Of a stretch of DNA of 64,000 nucleotides, positions 1-8,474 are shown in pieces. Within the stretch, counting starts at the first letter, position 1, and each line of letters begins with the position of its first letter. Below the pieces are notes generated by a model that was not told the DNA's origin, did not search any database, and saw only the letters and a list, made by a program, of their open reading frames with translations. Made by a program: the position numbers and the translations under genes. The stretch comes from JAGRAX01 sp041391365. GTDB taxonomy: Bacteria; Bdellovibrionota_G; JALEGL01; JAGRMV01. Location of the stretch: assembly GCA_041391365.1 (NCBI GenBank), contig JAWKOC010000001.1, positions 496,001-560,000 of the forward strand, given 5' to 3'.

Positions 1-119
1 CTGATCTTACCTACTCTTATGTTCGAGAGGCAGATTTGAAACTGGCCAAAGATATGGTCTTCGAACTGGAAGAGAATGAACGAAAAAAACGAGAAGCAAA
101 GGAAGCGGCTTCGTCATGA
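1..119 (+). CDS. nuoI: NADH-quinone oxidoreductase subunit I, C-terminal tail (partial)
   Basis: Only the last 38 codons are present; the frame is open from before base 1 and stops at TGA 117-119. The tail is charged and ends ERKKREAKEAASS. It has no diagnostic motif, since the two 4Fe-4S cysteine clusters of NuoI would lie upstream. The assignment rests on gene order: nuoJ follows at once, sharing an ATGA overlap, and nuoI-nuoJ is the usual order. NuoI is the peripheral-arm ferredoxin-like subunit that passes electrons towards quinone. Another nuo subunit or an unrelated upstream gene cannot be excluded. Confidence 0.55.
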   Translation, partial: DLTYSYVREADLKLAKDMVFELEENERKKREAKEAASS

Positions 120-625
120 GTACACATCTCCATCATTTTATGTTTGCTCTTTTTGCATGTTCCACTCTTGCGAGTGCTTTGCTTGTCGTGCTCCTTAAAA
201 ACATATTGCATGCGGCGGTAGCTTTGTTTCTTTGTTTGGGGTCCATCGCTGCATTGTACATTTTGTTGGGGGCTGATTTTGTTGGAGTTTCCCAGTTGCT
301 GATCTATGCCGGCGGAATTCTTGTGTTGTTGATTTTCGGGATCTTTTTGACTTCGGGAATTTATCAAAAAAAGGAAAGTGACATGCCCTGGATTCTGAAG
401 GGCCTGATAGGAATGTTGACGGTTGGTTTTTTCGGATTTTTGGCATGGATCATCGTACATGTTCCATTTGCCTCGATCGATGCTCCATATGTTCCTACCA
501 CTCGTGCATTGGGAGAGTTACTTTTGAGCAAATACTTGCTTCCTTTTGAGTTGATTTCGCTGCTTTTATTGTTCGCATTGATTGGTGCGGCCATGGTGGT
601 CAGAAAAGAGGTTAAGTCACAGTGA
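116..625 (+). CDS. nuoJ: NADH-quinone oxidoreductase subunit J
   Basis: Membrane-arm subunit of respiratory complex I, 169 residues, the usual size. About five hydrophobic segments are visible, and the family hallmark YAGGILVLLIFGIFL (around residues 64-78) is present; this is the helix 3 region that rearranges during coupling. The protein ends with a short charged tail, RKEVKSQ. The ATG at 116 overlaps the upstream stop by four bases (ATGA), and the stop at 623-625 overlaps the start of nuoK, so translation is probably coupled through the operon. It works with NuoK, L, M and N in the inner membrane. Confidence 0.95.
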   Translation: MSTHLHHFMFALFACSTLASALLVVLLKNILHAAVALFLCLGSIAALYILLGADFVGVSQLLIYAGGILVLLIFGIFLTSGIYQKKESDMPWILKGLIGMLTVGFFGFLAWIIVHVPFASIDAPYVPTTRALGELLLSKYLLPFELISLLLLFALIGAAMVVRKEVKSQ

Positions 626-951
626 TGGAAATGGCAGGCTTACACAGTTATCTTCTGATTGCTGCATTTTTATTTTGTGCTGGAAGTGCGTGTGTTCTCA
701 TGAAGAGAAATGTGATTCACATGTTGATGGGGGTTGAACTCATTTTCAATGCCTCTGCATTGAATTTTGTAGCGTTTTCTCGGTTTGCACCTTCTCAGTT
801 GGATGTTTTTGCAATCTCTGGACAAGTGGTCGCTTTGTTTGTGATTGTGTTGGCGGCTGCAGAGGCTGCGGTAGCTTTGGCCTTGGTGTTGTCATTGTTT
901 CAAATGATCAAAAGCTCCGATGTGAGCAAGATGTCGAGTTTAAAAGGGTAG
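622..951 (+). CDS. nuoK: NADH-quinone oxidoreductase subunit K
   Basis: Small Mrp-like membrane subunit of complex I, 108-109 residues with three hydrophobic helices. Both conserved intramembrane glutamates of the proton channel are visible, in MGVELIFNASALNF and in AAAEAAVALAL. The start is either GTG 622 or ATG 625; both overlap the nuoJ stop, and the ATG (TGATG arrangement) seems more natural. It sits between nuoJ and nuoL in the canonical order. No unusual features. Confidence 0.95.
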   Translation: MMEMAGLHSYLLIAAFLFCAGSACVLMKRNVIHMLMGVELIFNASALNFVAFSRFAPSQLDVFAISGQVVALFVIVLAAAEAAVALALVLSLFQMIKSSDVSKMSSLKG

Positions 952-955
952 GTCT

Positions 956-2965
956 GTGGAAAACAATCTTTTACTTTGGATCATTCTTTGTCCCTTGATC
1001 AGTTCGGTGGTGGTTCGGCTCTTTGGAAAAACTTTGGGTCGCAAAGCCGTTCATTGGGTTGCAAGTGGGAGCGTTTTGTTGTCGTTTGCCTTGGCCGTGA
1101 CCTCTGTTGCTCAATTCGTAGGCAGTCACCACATACAAGTACATAAAGTTTTTTTGTGGCTTGATACTGATCTTTTTCAAACCTGGGTAGGGTTTCAATT
1201 GGATTCTTTGTCATGCTTGATGGTGTGTATCATCACGGGCGTAGGAAGTTTGATTCATATATATTCCACCGGTTATATGGCGCATGAAAAAGCTTTCGAA
1301 AGATATTTTGCGTATCTCAATTTGTTTATGGCCATGATGCTCACTTTGGTGTTGGCAGACAATGCTCTTTTGATGTTTGTTGGCTGGGAAGGTGTTGGAT
1401 TGTGCTCTTATCTATTGATCGGGTTTTACTATTCTGATCATCAAAATGCCGATGCCGGAAAAAAAGCCTTTGTGGTCAATCGGGTGGGGGATTTTGCTTT
1501 TATCATAGGGCTTCTCACTTTGTTTTGGACGATGGGAATTCAAACAGGTGTTTGGAGTTTTGATTTTCAAGACATCAAAGAGTATTCATGGGCGATTGAA
1601 AATGTTCATTTGTTTGGTGTGTCGGCTGCTGTTTTTGTCACGTTGATGATGTTCATTGGCGCGACAGGAAAATCTGCTCAAATTCCTTTGTATGTTTGGT
1701 TGCCAGACGCGATGGCGGGGCCTACCCCTGTTTCAGCCTTGATTCATGCCGCGACCATGGTGACATCGGGAATTTATTTGATCAGTCGGTTGAGCTTTTT
1801 GTTTGATATGGCTCCTGCAACCTTGCATGTGATTGCTTGGATTGGTGGGCTTACCGCATTGTTTGCAGCGACCATTGCATTGGTTCAAAACGATATCAAA
1901 AAAGTTTTGGCGTATTCCACGGTCAGTCAATTGGGGTACATGTTTTTGGCGTGTGGAGTTGGGGCATATGCCAGTGGCATGTTCCATGTAACGACCCACG
2001 CTTTTTTTAAAGCCCTTCTTTTTTTGGCTGCGGGAAGTGTGATTCATGCCTGTCATCATGAACAAGATATGAGAAAAATGGGCCAGCTAAAATCAAAAAT
2101 TCCTAGCACGTACAAAACCTACTTGATCGGGGCCATTGCCATTTCTGGGGTTTTTCCCTTTGCAGGTTTTTTCTCCAAAGATGAAATTCTGTGGCAAGTT
2201 TGGAATCATTCAAAGGCTTTGTGGATCATTGGACTTGTCACCGCTGGGATGACAGCATTTTATATGTTTCGTTCGGTTTTCTTAACCTTTTGGGGTGATC
2301 GTCGCATGGACGACCATCATTGGAATCAGGTTCACGAGTCTCCTGCATCTATGACGGCAGTACTATGGATTCTGGCTGGACTTTCTCTCATCGGTGGATG
2401 GGTATGGTGGCCAGGCTTTATGCAGCTTTCCAGTTTTTTTCCACATTGGTTGGAGAGTTCCGTGGTGGTTCATCATGCCCATGGGTCACACGCAGCCGAG
2501 ATCTCTTTGACCTTGATATCCTTGGGCGTGGCCTTGAGTGGGATTGCTTTGGCGTATCAGATTTATGTTCGAAAACTTTTCTCCACTCAAAAGCTCAAAG
2601 AAACGCTTTCGTTTGTGCATCGTTGTTTGGAACACAAATATTATGTAGATGAAGCGTATGAAAAAATATGGGTTCAAGGTACAAAAAAATTGAGCCAATC
2701 TTTTTCGATTTTTGATCAACGCATTGTCGATGGAGTTGTGAATTGGACGAGTCGAGCTCTGAAATTCTGTGTTTTTGTGATGGGGTCTTTTGATCGGTTC
2801 GTTGTTGATGGGTTGGTGAATCTTTCCGGGTACATCACTGCATCCATTGGTCTGATGGTCCGAAAAATTCAAAATGGTCAAATTCAATTGTATTTGGCCA
2901 CAATGTTGGCTGCCTGCGGAGTGCTTACAGCTTTGTGGGTAAAGTATTATTTGTTGCAAGGGTAG
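956..2965 (+). CDS. nuoL: NADH-quinone oxidoreductase subunit L
   Basis: Distal antiporter-like proton-pumping subunit of complex I, 669 residues. Family motifs are intact: GWEGVGLCSYLLIGFYYS near residue 143, KAFVVNRVGDFAF just after, and GPTPVSALIHAATMVTSGIY around 255-275. A long C-terminal extension after about residue 520 fits the lateral helix and final transmembrane helix of NuoL. Translation starts at GTG 956, four bases after the nuoK stop. NuoM follows after ten bases. The role is proton translocation driven by quinone reduction in the inner membrane. Confidence 0.95.
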   Translation: MENNLLLWIILCPLISSVVVRLFGKTLGRKAVHWVASGSVLLSFALAVTSVAQFVGSHHIQVHKVFLWLDTDLFQTWVGFQLDSLSCLMVCIITGVGSLIHIYSTGYMAHEKAFERYFAYLNLFMAMMLTLVLADNALLMFVGWEGVGLCSYLLIGFYYSDHQNADAGKKAFVVNRVGDFAFIIGLLTLFWTMGIQTGVWSFDFQDIKEYSWAIENVHLFGVSAAVFVTLMMFIGATGKSAQIPLYVWLPDAMAGPTPVSALIHAATMVTSGIYLISRLSFLFDMAPATLHVIAWIGGLTALFAATIALVQNDIKKVLAYSTVSQLGYMFLACGVGAYASGMFHVTTHAFFKALLFLAAGSVIHACHHEQDMRKMGQLKSKIPSTYKTYLIGAIAISGVFPFAGFFSKDEILWQVWNHSKALWIIGLVTAGMTAFYMFRSVFLTFWGDRRMDDHHWNQVHESPASMTAVLWILAGLSLIGGWVWWPGFMQLSSFFPHWLESSVVVHHAHGSHAAEISLTLISLGVALSGIALAYQIYVRKLFSTQKLKETLSFVHRCLEHKYYVDEAYEKIWVQGTKKLSQSFSIFDQRIVDGVVNWTSRALKFCVFVMGSFDRFVVDGLVNLSGYITASIGLMVRKIQNGQIQLYLATMLAACGVLTALWVKYYLLQG

Positions 2966-2975
2966 AGGAGTACGA

Positions 2976-4526
2976 ATGTTTGAGTCTCATATCTTAAGTT
3001 GGATGACGTTTACACCGTTGATTGGAGCATTTTTGTTGCTTCTTGTTCCTGGCAAGAAGGTTCAATGGGTGAAAGGAATTGCAGCAGGATTTACGCTGTT
3101 GCCACTGTTGATGTCCGCAAAACTGTTTTGTGCTTTTGATCGTGCTCAGGCTGGGATGCAGTTTGTAGAAAGAGCCGAATGGATTCCTGGATTCAACATT
3201 CAATATTATATGGGAACTGATGGGATCAGTGTCACCATGCTATTGCTTACGGCACTTCTTTCTTTTTTGTGCGTGCTGGCTTCGTGGAATATCGAGAAAA
3301 AAGTAAAAGGGTACTTCTTTTTGTTCCTATTTCTTGAGACGGGGATGATGGGAGTTTTTGCGGCTCTGGACTTATTCTTGTTTTACATCTTCTGGGAGAT
3401 CATGTTGCTGCCCATGTATTTTTTGATTGGGATTTGGGGAGGCATTCGTCGGGAATATGCGGCCATTAAGTTTTTCATTTATACCTTGGTGGGTTCGGTG
3501 TTTATGCTTTTGGGCATTTTGGCGATTTACTTTTACGGATTGAATCCCCATACGTTTGATATGGTTGCATTGGCCAAACAGGGGGGGCTCCTCGGCAACT
3601 CTTTGTGGTTGGGTCTTCCTTTTTCCAAAGTTGTTTTTTTGGCATTGTTTTTTGGATTTGCCATCAAGGTCCCCATGTTTCCTTTTCATACATGGTTGCC
3701 AGATGCCCACGTTGAAGCTCCAACGGCCGTTAGCGTGATTTTGGCCGGTGTACTTTTGAAAATGGGTGTTTATGGTGTCTTTCGAATTTGCTATCCCTTT
3801 TTCCCTGATGCGGCCAAGTGGTTTGCACCAGCATTGGCTGTGTTGGCCGTGATCAACATCATTTATGGTGGTCTATGTGCAATGAATCAAAAAGACATCA
3901 AAAAACTCGTAGCTTATTCGTCTGTCAGTCACATGGGATATTGTCTGCTTGGACTTGCTGCCATGACGTTTGTTGGTTTAGAAGGTTCCTTGCTTCAAAT
4001 GTTTACACATGGAACATCGACAGCCATGCTCTTTTTGCTCGTAGGTGTGATTTATGATCGAGCCCACACCAGAGGAGTCAATGACTTTGGTGGATTGGCT
4101 ACTCAAATGCCTGTGTATACCTTTATTGCCATGATCGCTTTTTTTGCTTCGATGGGGTTGCCTGGTTTGTCAGGTTTCATCAGTGAGGTTTTTGTTTTGA
4201 TTGGATCTTTCAATGCGGATGCCTTTTTCTTGTCTCAGGGTGGGGAGCTTGTATTTCAAAGCAAATCAATCTTTATGATTTGTACTATTTTTGCTGCATT
4301 GGGCGTGGTGATCACAGCGGCCTATTTGTTGTGGACGATCCAGCGAGTATTTTTGGGCCCCTTGCCTGAAAAATGGAATCAGCTTCAAGACATTCAGCCA
4401 AGAGAAATGGTAACACTGATTCCATTGGCTTTTCTGGCGATCGGGTTGGGAATTTATCCCATGCCCATTTTGAACCTTTTGCATGCAAGTTTGACTCAGT
4501 TGACCCAATGGGTGACGGGGCTGTAA
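2976..4526 (+). CDS. nuoM: NADH-quinone oxidoreductase subunit M
   Basis: Second antiporter-like proton-pumping subunit of complex I, 516 residues. The signature KVPMFPFHTWLPDAHVEAPT lies near residue 231, followed by AGVLLKMGVYG, which carries a channel lysine. The KDIKKLVAYSSVSHMG segment around residue 308 is also typical. The ATG at 2976 follows a good Shine-Dalgarno (GAGGAG, five bases upstream). The stop overlaps the nuoN start by one base (TAATG). Length and hydrophobicity match the family. Confidence 0.95.
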   Translation: MFESHILSWMTFTPLIGAFLLLLVPGKKVQWVKGIAAGFTLLPLLMSAKLFCAFDRAQAGMQFVERAEWIPGFNIQYYMGTDGISVTMLLLTALLSFLCVLASWNIEKKVKGYFFLFLFLETGMMGVFAALDLFLFYIFWEIMLLPMYFLIGIWGGIRREYAAIKFFIYTLVGSVFMLLGILAIYFYGLNPHTFDMVALAKQGGLLGNSLWLGLPFSKVVFLALFFGFAIKVPMFPFHTWLPDAHVEAPTAVSVILAGVLLKMGVYGVFRICYPFFPDAAKWFAPALAVLAVINIIYGGLCAMNQKDIKKLVAYSSVSHMGYCLLGLAAMTFVGLEGSLLQMFTHGTSTAMLFLLVGVIYDRAHTRGVNDFGGLATQMPVYTFIAMIAFFASMGLPGLSGFISEVFVLIGSFNADAFFLSQGGELVFQSKSIFMICTIFAALGVVITAAYLLWTIQRVFLGPLPEKWNQLQDIQPREMVTLIPLAFLAIGLGIYPMPILNLLHASLTQLTQWVTGL

Positions 4527-6034
4527 TGAGCTGGACACAAAACAACGTCGCAAGCTTTTTGCAGTTTTGGCCTGAGAGTCTGTTGGGACTGTCGTCCATG
4601 GTCTGTTTGTTGGGCAGTGCTTTTGCGAAAAATAAAAAAATCTTTTGGCAGTTCCTTTGTGCACTCACATTGCTGGTGTACGGTGCACATAGTGCAATAT
4701 CGTTGGTTGCTTGTTCTTCCTCTGCAAAAGTTTTGTTTTTGGGTCATCTTCGAGTGGATGGTTTGAGTTACTTGTTGCAGGTGATTTTTGCATTGATTTC
4801 TTTGGTGACTCTTCATTTGTCAACTACGCACCGTCCAAGTTCTGAGCATTCTTATACAGATGAACTTCCAGCTTTTTTGTTGGTTTTAACCCTTGGGATG
4901 GCCATGATGGTCAGCTCCAACAGCTTGTTGATGCTTTTTTTATCTGTTGAGATGGTTTCCATTCCTTCTTACATTTTGGTTGGAATGAAAAGATCAGATG
5001 TAGGATCGGGAGAGGCGGGTTTGAAGTATTTGCTTTTTGGCGCTTTTGCTTCGGGACTGATGTTGTTTGGAATTTCTTTTCTTTTTGGTGCAGTAGGGAG
5101 TGTTGATTTTTCTTATGTAGCTGGGTTTTTGCAAAACACTGTGTTTGATGTTCAAACGAAGATCTTTTTGGGTGTTTCGATGATTTTTTTGATTGCAGGA
5201 CTTGGATACAAGATGGCCATTTTTCCATCCCATATGTGGTGTCCGGATGTATACCAAGCGGCACCAACCCCAATCACAACATTTTTGTCGGTTGGACCAA
5301 AGGTGGCAGGATTTGCGTTGTTGATTCGTATTTTATCATTGTATGTGTCTCCGGTTCCTACACCATGGACCTTGTCGGTTCAGGCACTTTTGTCTGTCCT
5401 TGCAGCTGTCACCATGACCATAGGCAATGTTGGGGCTTTGGCGCAAATCAAGATGAAGAGGCTGATCGCATATTCTTCGATTGCTCATGCGGGATACATT
5501 TTGATGGGGTTGTCCGCCTTGAACCTGGATGGGTTGCAGGCCGCTGTTTTTTACTTCGTTGTGTACTTTTTTATGAATGCAGGTGTTTTTTACATAACGG
5601 TTTGGATGGAAAATCACTATGGATCTGACGAAATTCATCACTTTAAGGCTTTGGCAGAGCATTCCCCCATTTTGATGGCTGTGATGGCCATTTTCTTGTT
5701 TTCTTTGGTGGGACTTCCACCGTTTGCAGGGTTTTTGGGCAAATTTTATCTTTTTGCTGCTGTGGTCAGAGAAAAATTGTATATTTTGGCGATCATTGGA
5801 GCCATCAATACGGCCATCTCTCTCTATTATTATGCAAAAATTCTAAAAATCGCCTATTTTTCTCAGACTCCTTTGAATCAGGAGGACCAGTCTGAGACTC
5901 TTTCGGTTGGAAAACCAAACCTATCCATGGCTGTTATGACATTTTTGTTGGCGTTTCCAGTAACTTTTTTGATCCTGAAGTGGAAACCTTTGTTGACGGT
6001 GGTCGAGTTGGCGACCAAATCTATTCTTTTTTAA
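4526..6034 (+). CDS. nuoN: NADH-quinone oxidoreductase subunit N
   Basis: Third antiporter-like subunit of complex I and last gene of the operon, 502 residues from ATG 4526. That start overlaps the nuoM stop by one base and gives the N-terminus MSWTQNNVASF. The frame stays open further upstream to 4373, but only inside nuoM, so the longer form is rejected. The motif KMAIFPSHMWCPDVYQAAPT lies near residue 230 and MKRLIAYSSIAHAGY near 312. A bidirectional terminator lies about 100 bases downstream. Confidence 0.95.
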   Translation: MSWTQNNVASFLQFWPESLLGLSSMVCLLGSAFAKNKKIFWQFLCALTLLVYGAHSAISLVACSSSAKVLFLGHLRVDGLSYLLQVIFALISLVTLHLSTTHRPSSEHSYTDELPAFLLVLTLGMAMMVSSNSLLMLFLSVEMVSIPSYILVGMKRSDVGSGEAGLKYLLFGAFASGLMLFGISFLFGAVGSVDFSYVAGFLQNTVFDVQTKIFLGVSMIFLIAGLGYKMAIFPSHMWCPDVYQAAPTPITTFLSVGPKVAGFALLIRILSLYVSPVPTPWTLSVQALLSVLAAVTMTIGNVGALAQIKMKRLIAYSSIAHAGYILMGLSALNLDGLQAAVFYFVVYFFMNAGVFYITVWMENHYGSDEIHHFKALAEHSPILMAVMAIFLFSLVGLPPFAGFLGKFYLFAAVVREKLYILAIIGAINTAISLYYYAKILKIAYFSQTPLNQEDQSETLSVGKPNLSMAVMTFLLAFPVTFLILKWKPLLTVVELATKSILF

Positions 6035-6120
6035 CCCTGTCGAGATCATTTTTCCCCTTTGAATGGCCTGGTGGTGTCGTTCGCAAGTTCCCTACAGAGA
6101 AGGGATGGGGTTTTTTGCAT

Positions 6121-6160
6121 AAAAAAAACCCCCAAACCAATAGGTCCAGGGGTCTTTTCT
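6121..6160. terminator. Bidirectional terminator between nuoN and the H1-like gene
   Basis: A stem ACCCC (6128-6132) / GGGGT (6149-6153) encloses an inner ACC-AATA-GGT stem. On the plus strand it is followed by CTTTTCTT, and on the minus strand by eight Ts (6121-6128). It therefore can end both the nuo operon and the convergent H1-like gene. A second hairpin-like sequence, GGGGTTTTTT-gcat-A(8)-CCCC, starts at 6107 and partly overlaps it. Confidence 0.75.
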
Positions 6161-6179
6161 TGAAAAGTTCGTAAAAGAA

Positions 6180-6479
6180 CTACATAGCAGCAATGCTGCC
6201 AGTGGCTTTTTTACGAGTAGCTTTTTTTCTTGTAGCTTTACGTTTGGTGGCTTTCTTTTTGCCAGCTTTTTTCTTTACTGCCTTTTTAGCAGTTTTCTTT
6301 TTGGCTTTCTTTTTGCCAGCTTTTTTCTTTACTGCTTTTTTAGCAGTTTTCTTTTTAGCTACTTTTTTCTTTGCTGTTTTTTTCTTAACGGCTTTGCGAG
6401 CGCCTTTTTTAGCGGTCTTGCGCTTAGCTACTTTTTTCTTTGCTACCTTCTTTTTGGCAGCTTTCTTTTTCTTCGGCAT
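6180..6479 (-). CDS. Histone H1-like lysine/alanine-rich DNA-binding protein
   Basis: A 99-residue protein made almost wholly of K, A, T, R and V in AKKK/ATKK/VKKK repeats. It starts MPKKKKAAKKKVAKKK and ends KKATGSIAAM. This composition is that of bacterial histone H1 C-tail-like proteins (Hc1/HctB, AlgP or BphP type), which bind and compact DNA without a folded domain. The function is inferred from composition only. The ATG at 6479 has a clear GGGAG Shine-Dalgarno. The gene contains a near-perfect 54-base tandem duplication (6249-6356) and is preceded by perfect palindromes. It is convergent with nuoN and ends at the shared terminator. Confidence 0.85.
   Translation of the reverse strand: MPKKKKAAKKKVAKKKVAKRKTAKKGARKAVKKKTAKKKVAKKKTAKKAVKKKAGKKKAKKKTAKKAVKKKAGKKKATKRKATRKKATRKKATGSIAAM
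6249..6356 (-). repeat. Two tandem 54-base repeats inside the H1-like gene
   Basis: Bases 6249-6302 and 6303-6356 are almost identical (both begin ggctttctttttgccagc) and encode successive 18-residue KKAGKKKAKKKTAKKAVK-like blocks. The unit is a multiple of three, so copy-number change would alter protein length without a frameshift. This is a typical route to length variation in lysine-rich H1-like proteins. Confidence 0.8.
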
Positions 6480-6489
6480 TTTTTCTCCC

Positions 6490-6529
6490 TTTTAAAATTA
6501 ATTTTAAAACAAAGTTAATTTTCATTAAC
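6490..6529. promoter_or_regulatory. Two palindromes upstream of the H1-like gene
   Basis: Bases 6490-6509 form a perfect 20-base palindrome (TTTTAAAATTAATTTTAAAA) directly upstream of the GGGAG ribosome-binding site of the H1-like gene. Bases 6514-6529 form a second inverted repeat, GTTAAT-tttc-ATTAAC. A -35-like TTGACG lies further upstream on the minus strand (6548-6543). They could be operators or leader hairpins. The region 6480-6734 is very AT-rich, so chance is not negligible. Confidence 0.4.
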
Positions 6530-6734
6530 TTCAGTAATTACACGTCAAGTATAAAAAAAATAATTTTTTTTTACAACTTTATATTGACTTTTTTCACTCG
6601 TAAAACGATTTGCGATCAAGGGAAATGAAAGGGTTTTTTCTGATTTTTTTACGAATCGCGATGGTGGAGTTTTGTTTTTCTCTTCAAACCCAATGGCAAA
6701 ATTCAAAATGTGGTAAAATAGATGCAAGTTCAAC

Positions 6735-8474
6735 ATGACTCTACCATCTTCAACTCGGACTTCCCGACATTCTGTGAAAGATCGACTCATCAATCTTCAG
6801 AGAGAGACCTTTTCTCGACTAAAAATGGAAATCATTGAAGGAAGAAGGGGAGAAGAGTCTGCCATTGACCATTATAGACAAGTTTATTTGTATCAGGTTC
6901 AGGACTATGAACGTTATGCAAGCAAAAATGAACTTTTGCAGTCATTGCGAAAGGCATCGATTAGCTATTGTGGGGATTTCCATACCCTCAAAAGAGCCCA
7001 ATATACGGCGTGCAAGTTCATTGACTTTGTTTCGGAGTTTTATCCGAAGGTATTTTTGGCATTGGAGATGATTCCTGCGGAGTACGAATCGATTGCCAAT
7101 GATTTTTTGCGTGGCAAGTGCAGTGAAAAGCAGTTTTTGGCTAAGATTCGATACGATGAATTGTGGGGATTTCCTTGGGCTCATTACAAAATGATCTTTG
7201 AAGTGGCTAAAAAATACCCAAACATCGAAATGGTTGGACTCAATACCAGCGATGGAGGGTATCAATCGTTGTTTCAGAGGGATCAGTTGGCCATGGACCG
7301 TATTGTGGAGTGCTATCAAAAAGATCCTAAAGCTCATATTTTTTGTTTGTATGGAGATTTGCATGTGGCCCCAGAACACATTCCCTATCGTGTGGAAAAG
7401 GGCTTTGAAAAAATGGGCATTGAGATTCCCCCCAACATCATTGTTTATCAAAACAGCGATCAAATTTACTGGAAGTTGGTTGAAGAAGAACAGGCTCACC
7501 TGGTTGATGTTGTAAGGGTCTCACGAGGATCTTATTGTGTGTTGAGTTCTACCCCTTGGGTCAAATGGCAGAGTTATCAGAGCTGGATTGACGATCAAAG
7601 TGACTTGTTGGACGCTTTGGATGAGGACGAAGAGTTTCTTGGGTTTGAAAATAGTGGGGATCTTGGAGAAGAACTTCGGATCATGGCGGAGTCGGTGGCC
7701 AGTTTTTTGGATCTTACCATTCCAGATTTGGAGAATTTTTCGGTGTATACGGCCTTTGACTCCGAGGTGATCGAGAATCTCGATGAGTACGTTTTGGAGC
7801 TAAAATCGGTCAAGAACCCCGATGCCAAACGTCTACTTGAAGCAGAAATGGTCGAAAATCGAAGCTTGTATTTCACCAAAAGTGATGCCATTTACCTCCT
7901 GGATACTTCAGAAGTTCGAGCCACAGAGAAAGCCGCACAGTTGGTCAGCGCAAAAATGACCCAACATTTGTCGATCTATGCCAAGCATTTCGATCGAAGG
8001 GAGATTTTTTATCGAATTGCCATCTGGGAAGCCATTGGTTTTTTTGGTTCGAAAATTGTGAATCCCAAACGCAAATGTGTTCAGTACCATGATTTGGAAA
8101 AAACCCTTGAGTCCAACAAAGGAAAAAAGCTCAAAGGCATCCGAAAAGAGGAAAAAATCATTGCCAAAGAGCTGCTAAAACATAAAACGTATGAACAGGA
8201 GAGAATTCAGTCTCAGAAGAGACCTGTTCCTCAACGAAAACTCTATCGCCTTTCTCCCGTTTTGTTTTTTTTGGCGGCGAGAACCTTGGGGAGAATGATG
8301 GGGGATCGATTGTACAATCAAGTTGCCAAGGATCTTGTGCCCGTGGAATTGATTCGAAGAATGTTTAGCTGTTTGTCGGAACATGAATCCGGTGAGCAAA
8401 CCTATTGGGAGCTTGCGCAAGCCCTGCATTATGATCAAATGAATCCTTTTTTGAGCAAAGATGACCGATTTTAG
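6735..8474 (+). CDS. ChaN-like haem-binding family protein with long C-terminal extension
   Basis: A 579-residue protein. The first ~260 residues match the ChaN/Cofac_haem_bdg fold: a GDFH motif near residue 80, an EM(I)P segment near 112, and LYGDLHVAPEHIP near 204 (the second GDxH-type motif). Known family members bind haem at the membrane, but no signal peptide or lipobox is visible here, so this copy is probably cytoplasmic. The remaining ~310 residues, mostly helical and charged, are not recognised. The stop overlaps the next start by 14 bases, which suggests coupling to the nucleotidyltransferase. No Shine-Dalgarno is evident at ATG 6735. Confidence 0.7.
   Translation: MTLPSSTRTSRHSVKDRLINLQRETFSRLKMEIIEGRRGEESAIDHYRQVYLYQVQDYERYASKNELLQSLRKASISYCGDFHTLKRAQYTACKFIDFVSEFYPKVFLALEMIPAEYESIANDFLRGKCSEKQFLAKIRYDELWGFPWAHYKMIFEVAKKYPNIEMVGLNTSDGGYQSLFQRDQLAMDRIVECYQKDPKAHIFCLYGDLHVAPEHIPYRVEKGFEKMGIEIPPNIIVYQNSDQIYWKLVEEEQAHLVDVVRVSRGSYCVLSSTPWVKWQSYQSWIDDQSDLLDALDEDEEFLGFENSGDLGEELRIMAESVASFLDLTIPDLENFSVYTAFDSEVIENLDEYVLELKSVKNPDAKRLLEAEMVENRSLYFTKSDAIYLLDTSEVRATEKAAQLVSAKMTQHLSIYAKHFDRREIFYRIAIWEAIGFFGSKIVNPKRKCVQYHDLEKTLESNKGKKLKGIRKEEKIIAKELLKHKTYEQERIQSQKRPVPQRKLYRLSPVLFFLAARTLGRMMGDRLYNQVAKDLVPVELIRRMFSCLSEHESGEQTYWELAQALHYDQMNPFLSKDDRF

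Noticed and set aside
4373..4525. Longer nuoN start
   Set aside because: The extra 51 codons overlap nuoM and match nothing; ATG 4526 overlaps the nuoM stop in the usual way.
6249..6356. Possible CRISPR-like repeats
   Set aside because: Repeats are adjacent with no spacers and encode lysine-rich protein.
6193..6495. 100-codon hydrophobic frame opposite the H1-like gene
   Set aside because: The Phe/Leu-rich product is only the complement of AAG-rich lysine codons.
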